64,000 nt of DNA from Rhodopseudomonas infernalis (GCF_022271405.1 NZ_JAJNAL010000005.1:1-64000); one strand, 5' to 3'. Shown: positions 1-9,490, counted from the first letter of the stretch. The notes: a model not told the origin generated them from the sequence alone. Program-made: numbers and translations.

Positions 1-28
1 GCGGTGGTTTTATCAAATGCAGAACAGT

Positions 29-880
29 TCACACCGCGATGTTGTCGATCAGCCGCGTGGTGCCGATCTTGGCGGCGACGAGGAGGCGGATCGGGCCGTC
101 TTTCAGGGAGCGCACCGGGGCCAGCGTTTCAGCGTGGCGGGCTTCGAGATAGTCTAGCGCGAAGCCGGCGCTGGAGATCATCTGGCTGCCGACCTTGACG
201 GCTGCCTCGGCGCTCTTGCCGGCCTTCAGCAGCTTGGCCACTTCCTTCATGGCGCGGTACAGCGTCGGGGCGATCTGGCGCTGCTCGGGCGTCAGGTAGA
301 CGTTGCGTGAGGACATTGCGAGGCCATCGCGCTCGCGCACCGTCGGCGCGCCGATCACTTTGACGCCGGTGTCGAGATCGGCGGCCATCCGCGTCACCAC
401 GCGGAGCTGCTGATAGTCCTTGGAGCCGAAGATCGCGAAGTCCGGCCGGACCTGAATGAACAGCTTGCCGACCACAGTGGCGACGCCGCCGAAGAAATGC
501 GGGCGGAAGCGATCCTCAAGGCCGGCCACGGCCGGGCCGTCGACGCCGATGTGGCTGGCGAAGCCCTCCGGGTACATCGCCTTCACGTCCGGATTCCAGA
601 TCAGGTCGACATTCTCGGCGGCGAGTTTGGAGGCGTCGGCCTTCCAGGTTCGCGGGTACGAACCGAAATCCTCGTTCGGCGCGAACTGCGTCGGGTTCAC
701 GAACACCGACACCACGACCTTGTCGGCGCGGCGTTTGGCGAGGCGCACCAGCGAGACGTGGCCGTCATGCAGCGCCCCCATGGTCGGGACCAGCGCCACC
801 GACGCGTTGCGGCGTCGCAGCTCGCCGAGCGCGCGGCGGAGGGCGGGAAGGGTGCGGGCGACGACAGGCGGACGGGACAT
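29..880 (-). CDS. panC: Pantothenate synthetase (pantoate-beta-alanine ligase)
   Basis: PanC joins pantoate and beta-alanine using ATP, the last step of pantothenate synthesis in the cytoplasm. The protein shows the family's nucleotide-binding start ([15 protein letters not shown]), then [17 protein letters not shown] and the MSSRNVYL signature. About 283 residues is the normal length. I chose the ATG at 880; an in-frame TTG at 892 would add four residues. Its usual partner panB is not adjacent here but starts at the far end of the window, pointing the other way. The gene is divergent from mipZ. Identity is very secure; the exact start is less so. Confidence 0.97.
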   Translation of the reverse strand: MSRPPVVARTLPALRRALGELRRRNASVALVPTMGALHDGHVSLVRLAKRRADKVVVSVFVNPTQFAPNEDFGSYPRTWKADASKLAAENVDLIWNPDVKAMYPEGFASHIGVDGPAVAGLEDRFRPHFFGGVATVVGKLFIQVRPDFAIFGSKDYQQLRVVTRMAADLDTGVKVIGAPTVRERDGLAMSSRNVYLTPEQRQIAPTLYRAMKEVAKLLKAGKSAEAAVKVGSQMISSAGFALDYLEARHAETLAPVRSLKDGPIRLLVAAKIGTTRLIDNIAV

Positions 881-1109
881 GACAACTCGCAAGGGATGAT
901 TGAAGCGACGGCGGGGCCATCAGGACTTCGATCTTATCAAACGATGTGTTCCCGCGCCAAGCCGAACCGGAATTTCGGCCTCCGGAACAACGGCTCACAG
1001 GGTTACGATTCATGATGAAGCGCGAACGGGATTGATCGCGCCGCGCGTCTACGCAATCTGCTTGACCGGCGCAGTCCGCCGCTTCGAAGATGTCCACAAA
1101 GGAAGAGTG

Positions 1110-2033
1110 ATGCTGGTTCAGGCGACCCAGGCACAGTCCGGCTCGGCGCACGTAATCGTCCTCGGCAACGAGAAGGGCGGTTCGGGCAAGTCGACGCTGG
1201 CGCTGCACATCGCAGTGGCGCTGCTGAAGGCCGGGCAACGCGTCGCCAGCATCGACCTCGACTGCCGCCAGCAAAGCTTCACCCGCACTATCGCTAATCG
1301 CCGCAGCTGGGCGCGCCACGTCGGCGCCGATCTCGAACTACCGCGACATTGCTGTATCCGGCTCGGCGAGACCATGCAGGTCGCCGACAATGAGCAGACC
1401 GAGTTCGAGCAATTCGCCGAAGCGGTCGCGGCCGTCGAACAGACCCACGACTTCATCGTGATCGATACGCCCGGCGCGGACAGTTACCTGATGCGGCTCG
1501 CGCATTCGATGGCCGATACGCTGGTGACGCCGATCAACGACAGCTTTCTGGATTTCGACGTGCTCGGGCGCGTCGATCCGGCCACGCTCTCCGTGACCGG
1601 GCCGAGCCACTACGCCGCGATGGTGCAGGACGCGCGGCGCAGCCGGCGCCAGCTCGACGGCGTCGATACCGACTGGATCGTGGTGCGCAACCGGCTGTCG
1701 ACGATGGCGTCGCGTAATACCCAGTTCGTCGGCGCCAGTCTGAAAGATCTCGCGCGGCAGATCGGCTTTCGGCCGCTTGACGGATTTGCCGAACGCTCGG
1801 TGTATCGCGAATTCTTTCCGCGCGGACTGACCGCGCTCGACGATCTGACCGAATCGACACTCGGCACCAGGCCGAGCATGGGCCATGTCACAGCCCGCGA
1901 GGAGGTCAGCGCGCTGCTTCGCCAGCTCAAGCTGCCGCTGGACGAGCGCGGCCGCCGCCGGGCCGCCAATCGCGCCGAATGGTTCGCGCAAGTCGATCAG
2001 CCGCTCGAACTACACGACATCGTCGGCGCGTAG
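1110..2033 (+). CDS. mipZ: MipZ-type ParA/MinD-like ATPase, division-site positioning
   Basis: This is a deviant-Walker ParA-family ATPase of about 307 residues. KGGSGKST lies at residues 22-29 and the Walker B-like FIVIDTPGAD follows mid-protein. Length and C-terminal composition fit MipZ, which in Caulobacter binds ParB near the pole and blocks FtsZ assembly away from midcell. The open frame extends upstream to 900, but those 70 codons look non-coding and a good AGGAAG ribosome-binding site sits just before the ATG at 1110. There is no parA/parB locus beside it, which is normal for MipZ. The role comes from family knowledge; the ATPase fold is directly visible. Confidence 0.93.
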   Translation: MLVQATQAQSGSAHVIVLGNEKGGSGKSTLALHIAVALLKAGQRVASIDLDCRQQSFTRTIANRRSWARHVGADLELPRHCCIRLGETMQVADNEQTEFEQFAEAVAAVEQTHDFIVIDTPGADSYLMRLAHSMADTLVTPINDSFLDFDVLGRVDPATLSVTGPSHYAAMVQDARRSRRQLDGVDTDWIVVRNRLSTMASRNTQFVGASLKDLARQIGFRPLDGFAERSVYREFFPRGLTALDDLTESTLGTRPSMGHVTAREEVSALLRQLKLPLDERGRRRAANRAEWFAQVDQPLELHDIVGA

Positions 2034-2314
2034 CGCGCCGGTTCTGATCCCGGCTATCTCGTGCTTTGGTAGTGATGATCGAGCGGCAGCGAGAAATCGG
2101 TGCTGCGCGTCGGCTGTGCAGTGTGAGCAGATTCTCACCAGTCGCGCTCCGACAGGGGAAACATCCCGCTCTGTCGCGGCATTGTGCAGTTGCACAAGTC
2201 AGGAGCGGTATTCTCCTAATGTTTGATCTTCCTGTCATAGTGCGGTGATTTATAGTTGCTGCATCGGCCTCCGAGACCTCGGGCATGGGGATCGCGCCGA
2301 AACAGGGTGGACCA

Positions 2315-3142
2315 ATGACGCGCGGAATAGTCGTTCTGCTCGCGCTGTGCCTCGTCTCAGCTGCAGCGTATTTCACCGCTTCGAAGTGGGCGATCCGTCA
2401 TCAGACGTTGACCTTCTTCGACACCGTCCGGAATCGCCCGGTAGCGATTGATATCGCGGTCCGCCGCGACAAGGAGCTGCAGGCCGACGCCGGTCTGTTG
2501 GAGCTGCCGGTCGCGATCCTCAACCACGGCAACACAGTCCGCTACACCGAGTACTCGTTCCTCGCCAATCTGTTCGCCGCCCGCGGCTACATGGCGGTGA
2601 GCATCCAGCACGATCTCGACTCCGACGCTCCGCTGGTGACCAAGGTTGGTGAACCCTATGTCGGCCGGCTGCCGGTCTACGAGCGCGGCATTGCCAACAT
2701 CGAATTCGCCGTGAAGCAACTCGAGAAGCTGCAGCCCAACGCCGATTACGACCACCTCACGATGGTCGGGCATTCAAATGGCGGCGACATCTCGATGTAC
2801 TACGCCAAGCTGCATCCCGACCGGATCCGCAAGGTCGTCACGCTCGACAATTTGCGTGTTCCGTTCATGATCGACGGCAAATTCCGCATCCTGTCGTTCC
2901 GATCCCACGACCCGGTGTTCAGGCCCGATCCTGGCGTCGTGCCCGATCAGGCGGTCTGCGACAAAGCGGGCATTACCGTCGTCAACACCGGCTTCCAGCA
3001 CACCGACATGAGCGATCGCGGCCCCGACGACGTCAAGGAATCGATCAGCAGCGCGCTCGACAAGTTCCTGGAGACCGAAGCCGGACGGCCAGTACCGGCG
3101 CGGGTCCGGCAGAATCCTGGCGCGATGGCACAGGTGCGGTGA
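2315..3142 (+). CDS. Alpha/beta hydrolase with N-terminal membrane anchor or signal
   Basis: The protein has about 275 residues from the ATG at 2315. A hydrophobic N-terminal segment (residues 4-20) suggests export or membrane anchoring. NHGN near residue 70 can serve as the oxyanion-hole loop, and GHSNGG at 152-157 is the nucleophile elbow with Ser154. SHDP near 208 and GFQHTD near 228 are plausible sources of the acid and the catalytic His. The substrate cannot be told from sequence. An ATG at 2285 would place ten extra residues before the hydrophobic segment; I prefer 2315 because GGTGG precedes it. It stands alone between mipZ and the VWA/DnaJ-like pair, with no visible functional link to either. 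Confidence 0.8.
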   Translation: MTRGIVVLLALCLVSAAAYFTASKWAIRHQTLTFFDTVRNRPVAIDIAVRRDKELQADAGLLELPVAILNHGNTVRYTEYSFLANLFAARGYMAVSIQHDLDSDAPLVTKVGEPYVGRLPVYERGIANIEFAVKQLEKLQPNADYDHLTMVGHSNGGDISMYYAKLHPDRIRKVVTLDNLRVPFMIDGKFRILSFRSHDPVFRPDPGVVPDQAVCDKAGITVVNTGFQHTDMSDRGPDDVKESISSALDKFLETEAGRPVPARVRQNPGAMAQVR

Positions 3143-3243
3143 CGGCGCTGCTCTCTTCGGCTGCAGCCAGCGGCCGCAGCTGCCGGCATTGACCCTCCCG
3201 CTGCTGAACGCCACATAAGCCGCGTTCCACAACGCGAGCTTCG

Positions 3244-3981
3244 ATGCCTCAGCATCCGACCAAAACCACACAGCAGACTCCCAGCGCGACCGCCGACACC
3301 GCGTTGCGGCCGAGCAATACGCCGGACGAGATCGCCGCGTTTGTCGCCAAGGCACGGGCGATGGCGCCCGGCACGGCGGGACGCGGGCGGCTGCTGTTCG
3401 CGCTTGACGCCACGATGAGCCGCCAGCCGACCTGGGACATGGCCTGCGCGCTGCAGGCCGAAATGTTTCGAGAAGCGGCAGCGCTCGGCAGTCTCGATAT
3501 CCGCCTAGTGTATTTTCGCGGAATGAACGAATGCCGGGCCTCGGGCTGGATCTCGTCGAGCGACGAGCTGGCGCGGCTGATGGGCAAGATCGACTGCCGC
3601 GGCGGCCATACCCAGATCGGCCGGGTGCTGTCGGACGCGCGCAAGGAGGCCGTCGCCTCGGGGGTGCGCGCCATCGTCTTCGTCGGAGACGCCATGGAAG
3701 AATCGGTCGACGAGCTGTGCGCCAAAGCGGGTGAGCTCGGCATGCTGAAGGTGCCGGTCTTCATTTTCCAGGAGGGCGTCGATCCAGTCGCCGAAAGCGC
3801 GTTCCGCGAGATGGCCCGCCTGACCGGCGGCGCGTGGTGCCGATTCGACCCGGGCGCTGCGGCGCAGCTGCGCGAATTGCTGCGCGCGGCGGCGGCGTAT
3901 GCGGCGGGGGGCCGTGAGGCGCTGCTGCGGCTCGCCCGGCAGGGCGGCGGCGCGGCCCTGCTGCTCGGCCAGATGAAATAG
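3244..3981 (+). CDS. VWA-like domain protein (DnaJ-pair partner)
   Basis: This is a 245-residue soluble protein. After a low-complexity, Thr/Gln-rich N terminus of about 35 residues it has a von Willebrand A-like fold: a beta strand ending in LFALDATMS (residues 51-59) resembles the MIDAS DxSxS loop but with Thr in the second position. A second strand, AIVFVGDAMEES, and a third ending in VFIFQEGVDP follow, then an Ala-rich C terminus. The function is unknown. The gene directly precedes a membrane-anchored J-domain gene on the same strand with a gap of about 50 nt. I recall this pair being adjacent in many alphaproteobacteria, so the two may act together. No catalytic motif was seen. Confidence 0.72.
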   Translation: MPQHPTKTTQQTPSATADTALRPSNTPDEIAAFVAKARAMAPGTAGRGRLLFALDATMSRQPTWDMACALQAEMFREAAALGSLDIRLVYFRGMNECRASGWISSSDELARLMGKIDCRGGHTQIGRVLSDARKEAVASGVRAIVFVGDAMEESVDELCAKAGELGMLKVPVFIFQEGVDPVAESAFREMARLTGGAWCRFDPGAAAQLRELLRAAAAYAAGGREALLRLARQGGGAALLLGQMK

Positions 3982-4033
3982 CCGCAGCGTCGCCGGCGGT
4001 GCATTTCGTCCGCTGGCAGCCTATATTGGCCTC

Positions 4034-4756
4034 ATGCCTACGCTGATTGTCGGCGTCATCGCCGTCTTCGTTCTCTACACGCTGCTGCAGATGTTCCGTT
4101 CGGCGAATCCCGCCGTGCTGGCGCGTGCGCTCAAGGTCTCGGGCGGCATCGTGACGCTGGCGACCGCGCTGTTCATGGGCGTGCGCGGCCAGCTCGCGGT
4201 GGCGATCCCGCTTGGGCTGTTCGGTGCGGGTCTGCTCGGCTGGGCCCCCCTGAGCAATGCGGGCTTCGGCAATCTCGGTGGACTTTTCGGCGGACGGCGT
4301 TCGCCCGGACAGTCGTCTCAGGTCCGCTCTGCCAATCTGGAAATGACGCTGGATCACGAGAGCGGCGCGATCAGGGGCCGCATCCTGACCGGGCCGCAGG
4401 CCGGCCGCTCGCTCGACGAATTCGATCTGGCCGAACTCGCCGCGATGATGACCGGCTTCGACGCCGAGAGCTGCGCGCTACTTGAAAGTTATCTGGACCG
4501 CCGGTTTCCCGCCTGGCGTCAGAACGCGCAGAGCGGTGCGGCAGGGCGGCAGGGCAGCCAGTCGTTTGGCGGCAAAATGACGACCGAGGAAGCCTATGAG
4601 GTCCTTGGCCTGAAGCCGGGCGCGGGGCCGGACGAGATCGGGCGTGCTCATCGCACGTTGATGAAGAAACTCCATCCCGATCAAGGGGGGTCGACGTACC
4701 TTGCCGCCCGTGTAAACGCGGCCAAGGATACTTTGCTTCGCACGCATCGCAGCTAA
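4034..4756 (+). CDS. Membrane-anchored J-domain (DnaJ-like) protein
   Basis: This is a 240-residue protein with an N-terminal transmembrane helix (about residues 2-16) and two more hydrophobic segments (about 33-50 and 54-72), then a polar middle. A J domain fills the last 58 residues. It begins at MTTEEAYEVLGL and carries the HPDQGG loop (HPD is the tripeptide that stimulates Hsp70 ATPase). The topology, membrane helices first and J domain last, resembles DjlA/TIM14-type co-chaperones and suggests it recruits DnaK to the inner membrane. It is co-directional with the VWA-like gene. The J domain is certain; the partner and client are inferred. Confidence 0.85.
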   Translation: MPTLIVGVIAVFVLYTLLQMFRSANPAVLARALKVSGGIVTLATALFMGVRGQLAVAIPLGLFGAGLLGWAPLSNAGFGNLGGLFGGRRSPGQSSQVRSANLEMTLDHESGAIRGRILTGPQAGRSLDEFDLAELAAMMTGFDAESCALLESYLDRRFPAWRQNAQSGAAGRQGSQSFGGKMTTEEAYEVLGLKPGAGPDEIGRAHRTLMKKLHPDQGGSTYLAARVNAAKDTLLRTHRS

Positions 4757-4931
4757 CTCCGGCAACGCAACTCTACGCTACAGACTGCGAGGGGCTTTTC
4801 TGTTCTCTGATTTGACGCCGACTGCCCGCCCATTCGGCGTGGCTGTTGTCGATGTTTTTATCGCGCAATGATTGACGAGTGGTTTCAAGCCGGGCGGTTC
4901 TCGGCGGCTCCCAGATGGGGCCCGCACAAAC

Positions 4932-4961
4932 AAAAACGCGGCCGGGAAGCACCCGGCCGCG
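4932..4961 (-). terminator. Intrinsic terminator after the D,D-carboxypeptidase gene
   Basis: A 10-bp perfect GC stem (4937-4946 with 4952-4961, loop of five) is followed on the minus strand by five T residues at 4932-4936. Its orientation fits termination of the minus-strand carboxypeptidase gene ending at 5133; a repeat lies between the gene and the hairpin. Confidence 0.8.
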
Positions 4962-4988
4962 TCGATGGTGAGTTCAGGAGCCCAACTC

Positions 4989-5104
4989 CGTCTTTGCGAG
5001 GAGCACCCGGATCGGCGCTCCGTGCCGTCCGAGCACAGGCTCTGCGACGAAGCAATCCAGCTCAGTGTACGGAGCTGGATTGCTTCGCTGCGCTCGCAAT
5101 GACT
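4989..5104. repeat. Intergenic palindromic repeat, family A, long form (copy 1)
   Basis: This palindromic element has GAAGCAATCCAG on one arm and CTGGATTGCTTC on the other, ending in CTCGCAATGAC. It carries the extra inner module (ACCCGGATCGGCGCTCCG and CCGTCCGAGCACAGGCTC) also seen in copies 4-6. The outer left arm is degenerate (TCTTTGCGAGG for TCATTGCGAG). It lies between convergent genes. The rest of the gap 4757-5132 holds only the terminator just upstream. Confidence 0.85.
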
Positions 5105-5132
5105 GCGAACGGCAACCGTCGCTGGCGACAGG

Positions 5133-6866
5133 TCAGTTTTTAATAGTGAAGCAGGAGATGTCGGAGCGCTTCAGCTTCTTGCAGACCGCTTCGGCTTCGT
5201 CGCGATCGAGGCCGGCGAAGCGGGCGCGGTAGAGCTTGCGGTCGCCCTTTGCCACCACGGTCTCGGTGAACGGGTCGGCCTTGCCGAGCATGCCGCGGGC
5301 TTGATCGCGAGCGGCGTCGAGCCGGGCCTTGGCTTCGCTCTCGCTCTGCAGCGCGCCGACCTGGATGATCCAGCCGCTGTGGGTGACCGGCTTGATCGCG
5401 CCGTTCTGCTGCACGGTCGGCGCGGCAGGCTCGGCCGAGGCCATCGCCTGGGTGGTCGACGGTGCCATCCGGGAAGCCGGCAGCACGCCGAGGATGCCAT
5501 TGCCGGTGCCATGGTTGGCGGGCTGCGGGAGCAACTCGGCCTTGGCGACGGCGGCGTTCGAGGTTTCGGCGATGTCACGGCGCGCCGCGGGGATCGTGTT
5601 GGTGACGGGCGGAGCGGCGACCGCAGAGGCCAGCTTGATCGGAGCGGATTTGACCTGGACGGTTTTGATCCGGACCGGCTTCATCGGCTCGGACGAACCG
5701 GGGTTCGGGACCAGCGCCAGCGGCTTTTCGAGCGACCCACTGTTGAAGGGGCCGGGCTCAGGTTTTTCGATGCGGGCCGCAGCGATCGGGGCGGCGGGGC
5801 GCGGTGTCGGCACGGCAACTCGAGATTCGATCTCGGCCGGCTCGGGCGCCGCCGAGGCGACCTGGATGGCGCCCTGGTTCTGCACCGCCACTGGGGTCGG
5901 CTTCGGCGTCGGCGTATCGTCGGCAACCTCGATGTCGCTCTGCGACGGCGAACGCTCGGTGATCGCCGCGACGGTGCGGCGGGTCGCGCCCTTGTCGAGG
6001 TTTTCGGCCAGCAGGTTGCGCATGATGGCGTCGCGCGAGCTGCCGCTGCGGCCGCCCAGCACCACGCCGACCAGGAAGCGGTTGCCGCGATGCATCGAGG
6101 TGACGAGGTTGAAGCCGGAGGCGCGGGTGTAGCCGGTCTTGATGCCGTCCACGCCTTCCACATTGCCGAGCAGGCGATTGTGGTTGCGGATCGAAGCGCC
6201 ACGATAGTTGAACGAGGCGGTCGCGAAGTAACGATAGTAACGCGGGAACCGGTCCTGAATGGCGCGGCCGAGGATCGACTGATCGCGAGCGGTGGTGACC
6301 TGGTCGTCGTTCGGCAGGCCCGAGGCGTTGCGATAGACCGTACGTGACATCCCAAGCGCGCGGGCCTTGCGGGTCATCAACCGGGCGAAATCGGTTTCGC
6401 TGCCGCCGACGGTTTCGGCGATCACCACGGCGGCGTCATTGGCCGAGCGGGTGACGAGGCCCTTGATCGCGTCCTCGACGCGCAGCGTCTGGCCGGGACG
6501 AAGGCCGAGCTTGGTCGGCGCCTGCGAGGAGGCGTGCTCGGACACTTCCATCTCGCTGTCGAGCGACAGCTTGCCGGCTTCGAGACGCTCGAACAACAGA
6601 TAGAGCGTCATGATCTTGGTGAGGGAGGCCGGGTGGCGCAGCGCGTCCGGATTGGTCGCGGTCAGGGTGGCGCCGGTATTGGCGTCGACGATGATCGACG
6701 CGAATGCGGGGTTGTAGCTGCTGCGCTCGACCTTGTGCCGGTGGTGACGGTGTTTCCGCCGGGCATCAGCCGTGTCGGTGGTGGCGATGACCGCGGCCGA
6801 GATTGTGGCCAGGCCGAGTACGCAAACCCGCAGGAGACGCGAGCTGACATGGATGTTGCGGTGCAT
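5133..6866 (-). CDS. D-alanyl-D-alanine carboxypeptidase with C-terminal SPOR domain
   Basis: This is a periplasmic peptidase S11 family enzyme that trims the terminal D-Ala of peptidoglycan stem peptides. From the ATG at 6866 (577 residues) there is a signal peptide (about 1-35), a His/Arg-rich linker, then SLTK (81-84, nucleophile Ser), SAN (141-143) and KTG (243-245), the three active-site motifs. A long Pro/Ala/Val-rich linker leads to a SPOR-type domain (about 500-577, starting GWIIQVGAL), which binds denuded glycan at division sites. In-frame ATG 6890 and TTG 6893 exist upstream; 6866 is favoured by GGGGA and by the signal peptide. It resembles DacA/DacC-type PBPs of Rhizobiales; the exact symbol is not certain. 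Confidence 0.93.
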   Translation of the reverse strand: MHRNIHVSSRLLRVCVLGLATISAAVIATTDTADARRKHRHHRHKVERSSYNPAFASIIVDANTGATLTATNPDALRHPASLTKIMTLYLLFERLEAGKLSLDSEMEVSEHASSQAPTKLGLRPGQTLRVEDAIKGLVTRSANDAAVVIAETVGGSETDFARLMTRKARALGMSRTVYRNASGLPNDDQVTTARDQSILGRAIQDRFPRYYRYFATASFNYRGASIRNHNRLLGNVEGVDGIKTGYTRASGFNLVTSMHRGNRFLVGVVLGGRSGSSRDAIMRNLLAENLDKGATRRTVAAITERSPSQSDIEVADDTPTPKPTPVAVQNQGAIQVASAAPEPAEIESRVAVPTPRPAAPIAAARIEKPEPGPFNSGSLEKPLALVPNPGSSEPMKPVRIKTVQVKSAPIKLASAVAAPPVTNTIPAARRDIAETSNAAVAKAELLPQPANHGTGNGILGVLPASRMAPSTTQAMASAEPAAPTVQQNGAIKPVTHSGWIIQVGALQSESEAKARLDAARDQARGMLGKADPFTETVVAKGDRKLYRARFAGLDRDEAEAVCKKLKRSDISCFTIKN

Positions 6867-7281
6867 GAACGTCCCCGTCCGATCTTTCATCAATCACCGG
6901 ACCGTGAGGCGAAATTATGCCCAACACGGCGGCAGTGCTGTCCATTCGGCCATTAAGATCAGCCGCGGCAGCTCGACCGACGTTCGTCGAGATGATGGTC
7001 GAGATTAAGCAGCTGAGCTGACGCGGCTTTTCCCCAAGGGCGCGAACGATCAGAGGGAGAGGTTAGGAGAGGTGCGTTTCGAAAACGTTAAGCATCCGTT
7101 GCGGCGATGCCGCAGTTTTTCGATGAATGCAATCTATGCGCGTATTTCATAGAGCTTCCATGCACCGCTGCGGCCGGCTCTGGCGACCTCGGCGGGGGGC
7201 AGGCCGAGCTAGCCTCGATTCGTGACGGATGTCCGCTCGCGTACTGAGGGGGGCGCCCAAGCGCCGACAATCGACCGAAGG
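6867..7281. other. Gene-free stretch with an orphan hairpin
   Basis: No credible coding sequence is present between the two minus-strand genes. The only structure I see is a terminator-like hairpin on the plus strand at 7100-7120 (6-bp stem TGCGGC/GCCGCA, 3-nt loop, then GTTTTT), preceded by purine-rich AGGGAGAGG and AGGAGAGG. No plus-strand gene precedes it. Confidence 0.5.
7100..7120 (+). terminator. Orphan terminator-like hairpin
   Basis: A perfect 6-bp stem with a GAT loop is followed by a run of five T on the plus strand. Both flanking genes are on the minus strand, so it does not terminate either. It could end a small RNA or be fortuitous. Confidence 0.35.
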
Positions 7282-8682
7282 CTATTTGGCGATCCGGAGC
7301 TTGGACAGCGAGCTGCCGATCTGAGCGAAAGCTGAGCTGATGCCCGAAGCGGTTGTGGTGGCAAAGAAGTTGCCGCTGTCAGCGCAGTAGCGCAGGATCG
7401 CCGATTCAGGATCGCCACCTGTATTGACCTGGATGGTGTAGATCACGGTCCGCGAGGTGTTGGTCGCCGAAGCCCGGATGTTGTCGCAGAGCAGTTTCTG
7501 CCGCGCGTCGATCTGGCCGTTGTATTGCACCTGACCGTTTCCGTAAGACGGCCAGCGGTCCATGGTGTTGAGGCCGTCCGACAGCAGGATGATGGCGTCG
7601 GTGTATTTGAAGTTGGAGTCCTTGGCGGGGGTGTTGAGCGGATTGCCGGTCTGCAGCGACAGCCAGGCCCAGGCCATGCCGATCGGCTGGTTGGTGCCGC
7701 CGTTGGCGGTCAGCGCGTCGATCTTGCCCTTCAGCGTGGTCGCATTGTCGGCCGAATAGACCGACGTCATCGGCACGATCTGCGCCGGGCAGACCGTCGA
7801 ATTGAGCAGCGCATAGCGCGCCGGAAACCGCGTGGCGTTGCTGGTCGGCGCATCCTTGGTGGTGTCGGCCGGCTGGTCGCGATCGGTGACGCAGCCACGC
7901 CAGTTGTTGGTGGACATCGGCGTCCAGGTGCGGCCGGCGTTCTGGCAGTCTGTCCGATTGTCGTAGCTTCGGTAGTCGTTCCGATAAGTTGTGCAACTCC
8001 CTTCATTTTCGTTCCAATCGTCCCATTTCAGCCAATCCGCGCCCTTGTTGCTGACGCCGACATTGACCATGTGGGCGAACGGAATGATCGATATGTAGAC
8101 GTCGTCCGCGCTCTGAGCGCTGGCGCGGAGGCTCTCGATGAGGTTCTTGGCGGCGGTCTTCATCGTCGGCAGCTTGTCATCATATGCCATTGATCCGGTG
8201 ACATCGAGCGCCATGGCGACCCGCAGCCGCGTTCCGCCCCAGGTTGCGGTCGAGGTGCTGCCGATGCCGAGAGTTGGAAATCCGAACAGGTTCATAAAGT
8301 CGGTGCCGACGGTGCCGCCGCCCGTCAGCAGAATGGTCGACGAGCCGGTGCTGTCCTTCGCGGTGTAACTGGCCGTGACAGTGACGCCGGTCGCTTCGGT
8401 GTTGGTGTAGAGGCTGGTGAAATAGGTTTGAGCTTTCGCCGTCACCTGGGCGGCGGTGATCGCGCCCGAAGACAGATCTCGCGACACCATCAAGGCCGCC
8501 GAATCGAGCGCCGCCTGCATAGCGGTGCGGGCCTTGCTGGCGCGCGAGTAGTCGATCGCCGCGCCAACGAAGCCGAGGATCGGCAGCAGCGAGATCGCGA
8601 ACAGGACGGCGACATTGCCGCCAGAGGCGCGCCCGAAGCGGCGCGCGATGCTCTCTAATCGGCCAGGAGATCTTAACGACAT
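7282..8682 (-). CDS. TadG-like pilus-assembly protein with VWA domain
   Basis: The protein has about 466 residues from the ATG at 8682. The N terminus carries the TadE/TadG-type segment: GGNVAVLFAISLLPILGF (about 21-40) is a transmembrane helix typical of Flp-pilus pseudopilin-like proteins. A VWA domain follows with a MIDAS loop DVTGSM (160-165). A Trp/Asn/Cys-rich insertion (roughly 228-285) interrupts the VWA domain. Such proteins are usually coded with tad/cpa pilus genes, but none are nearby, so it is an orphan. An in-frame TTG at 8712 could be an earlier start, but its GGAGA is only one base away. The role at the envelope is inferred. Confidence 0.82.
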   Translation of the reverse strand: MSLRSPGRLESIARRFGRASGGNVAVLFAISLLPILGFVGAAIDYSRASKARTAMQAALDSAALMVSRDLSSGAITAAQVTAKAQTYFTSLYTNTEATGVTVTASYTAKDSTGSSTILLTGGGTVGTDFMNLFGFPTLGIGSTSTATWGGTRLRVAMALDVTGSMAYDDKLPTMKTAAKNLIESLRASAQSADDVYISIIPFAHMVNVGVSNKGADWLKWDDWNENEGSCTTYRNDYRSYDNRTDCQNAGRTWTPMSTNNWRGCVTDRDQPADTTKDAPTSNATRFPARYALLNSTVCPAQIVPMTSVYSADNATTLKGKIDALTANGGTNQPIGMAWAWLSLQTGNPLNTPAKDSNFKYTDAIILLSDGLNTMDRWPSYGNGQVQYNGQIDARQKLLCDNIRASATNTSRTVIYTIQVNTGGDPESAILRYCADSGNFFATTTASGISSAFAQIGSSLSKLRIAK

Positions 8683-9160
8683 GCGACACCCGAAGGTAAG
8701 GAATTGCCGCAATCTCCAGTTGAGGCCCTGAACGTCCGGTAAATCCGACCTCAGAAACTCCCTAAATTACGTGACAAATGCACTAGGTCGTCTGCGATAG
8801 TGAATTCCCCGATAACAGCGAAATCGAAATTCGGTGGACCATCGCAAGACGGCCTTAACGCTTGGCGCCTGCTGCGCCGCCGGAAGGTTGGAAGACCTCC
8901 GGAATCTCCACGCTTGCGGCGCACCGCCACTCGACCCATATTTGCGGTACCCGATCATTGTCGGGGATCGGGCCGCCGGGGTGGCGGACAGCCGGAGCTG
9001 AATCGTCGATCACAATTTGTGCGCGTTCCGGTTCCGGTGAAATGAGTTCCGTGGGGATTCGAATACCTGAGCCATGCTGCAATCGAATGTATCGAACGAC
9101 TACGCTGACGCATCCGCATGGCCAACCGCCCGCGGGTCAAAGCCGCGCCGCACGACGGTG
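8683..9160. other. Divergent intergenic region, no gene seen
   Basis: This 480-nt region separates the minus-strand TadG-like gene from plus-strand clpS and must hold both promoters. An open frame from 9074 joins clpS in frame, but its first 29 codons lack resemblance to ClpS. I saw no repeat, hairpin or operator. Confidence 0.5.
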
Positions 9161-9490
9161 ATGGCCGGCGACGGCGGGCGGTCCGGGTCGGGCAACCCGA
9201 CCACCTCGGTCATCACCAAGGTCAAGCCGAAGACGAAGCGGCCCAACCTGTACCGCGTGCTGATCCTCAACGACGACTACACGCCGATGGAATTCGTCGT
9301 GCACGTTCTGGAGAAATTCTTCCAGATGGATATCGAAGCCGCCACCAAAGTGATGTTGCATGTTCACCATCACGGTATCGGTGAGTGCGGTGTGTTTACC
9401 TACGAGATCGCAGAGACGAAAGTGACGCAGGTGATGGACTTCGCCCGCAAGCACCAACATCCTCTGCAATGCGTGATGGAGAAGAAGTAG
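9161..9490 (+). CDS. clpS: ClpS adaptor for N-end rule degradation
   Basis: ClpS delivers proteins with N-degron residues to ClpA. The 109-residue product has a disordered N terminus then the ClpS core: [16 protein letters not shown], where Asn37-Asp38-Asp39 lie at the N-degron pocket; the His cluster HVHHHG (68-72); and EKFF and FARKHQHPL. The usual length is about 105-115 residues, supporting the ATG at 9161 over an upstream in-frame ATG at 9074. It lies 211 nt upstream of clpA on the same strand, the standard clpS-clpA order. Confidence 0.96.
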   Translation: MAGDGGRSGSGNPTTSVITKVKPKTKRPNLYRVLILNDDYTPMEFVVHVLEKFFQMDIEAATKVMLHVHHHGIGECGVFTYEIAETKVTQVMDFARKHQHPLQCVMEKK

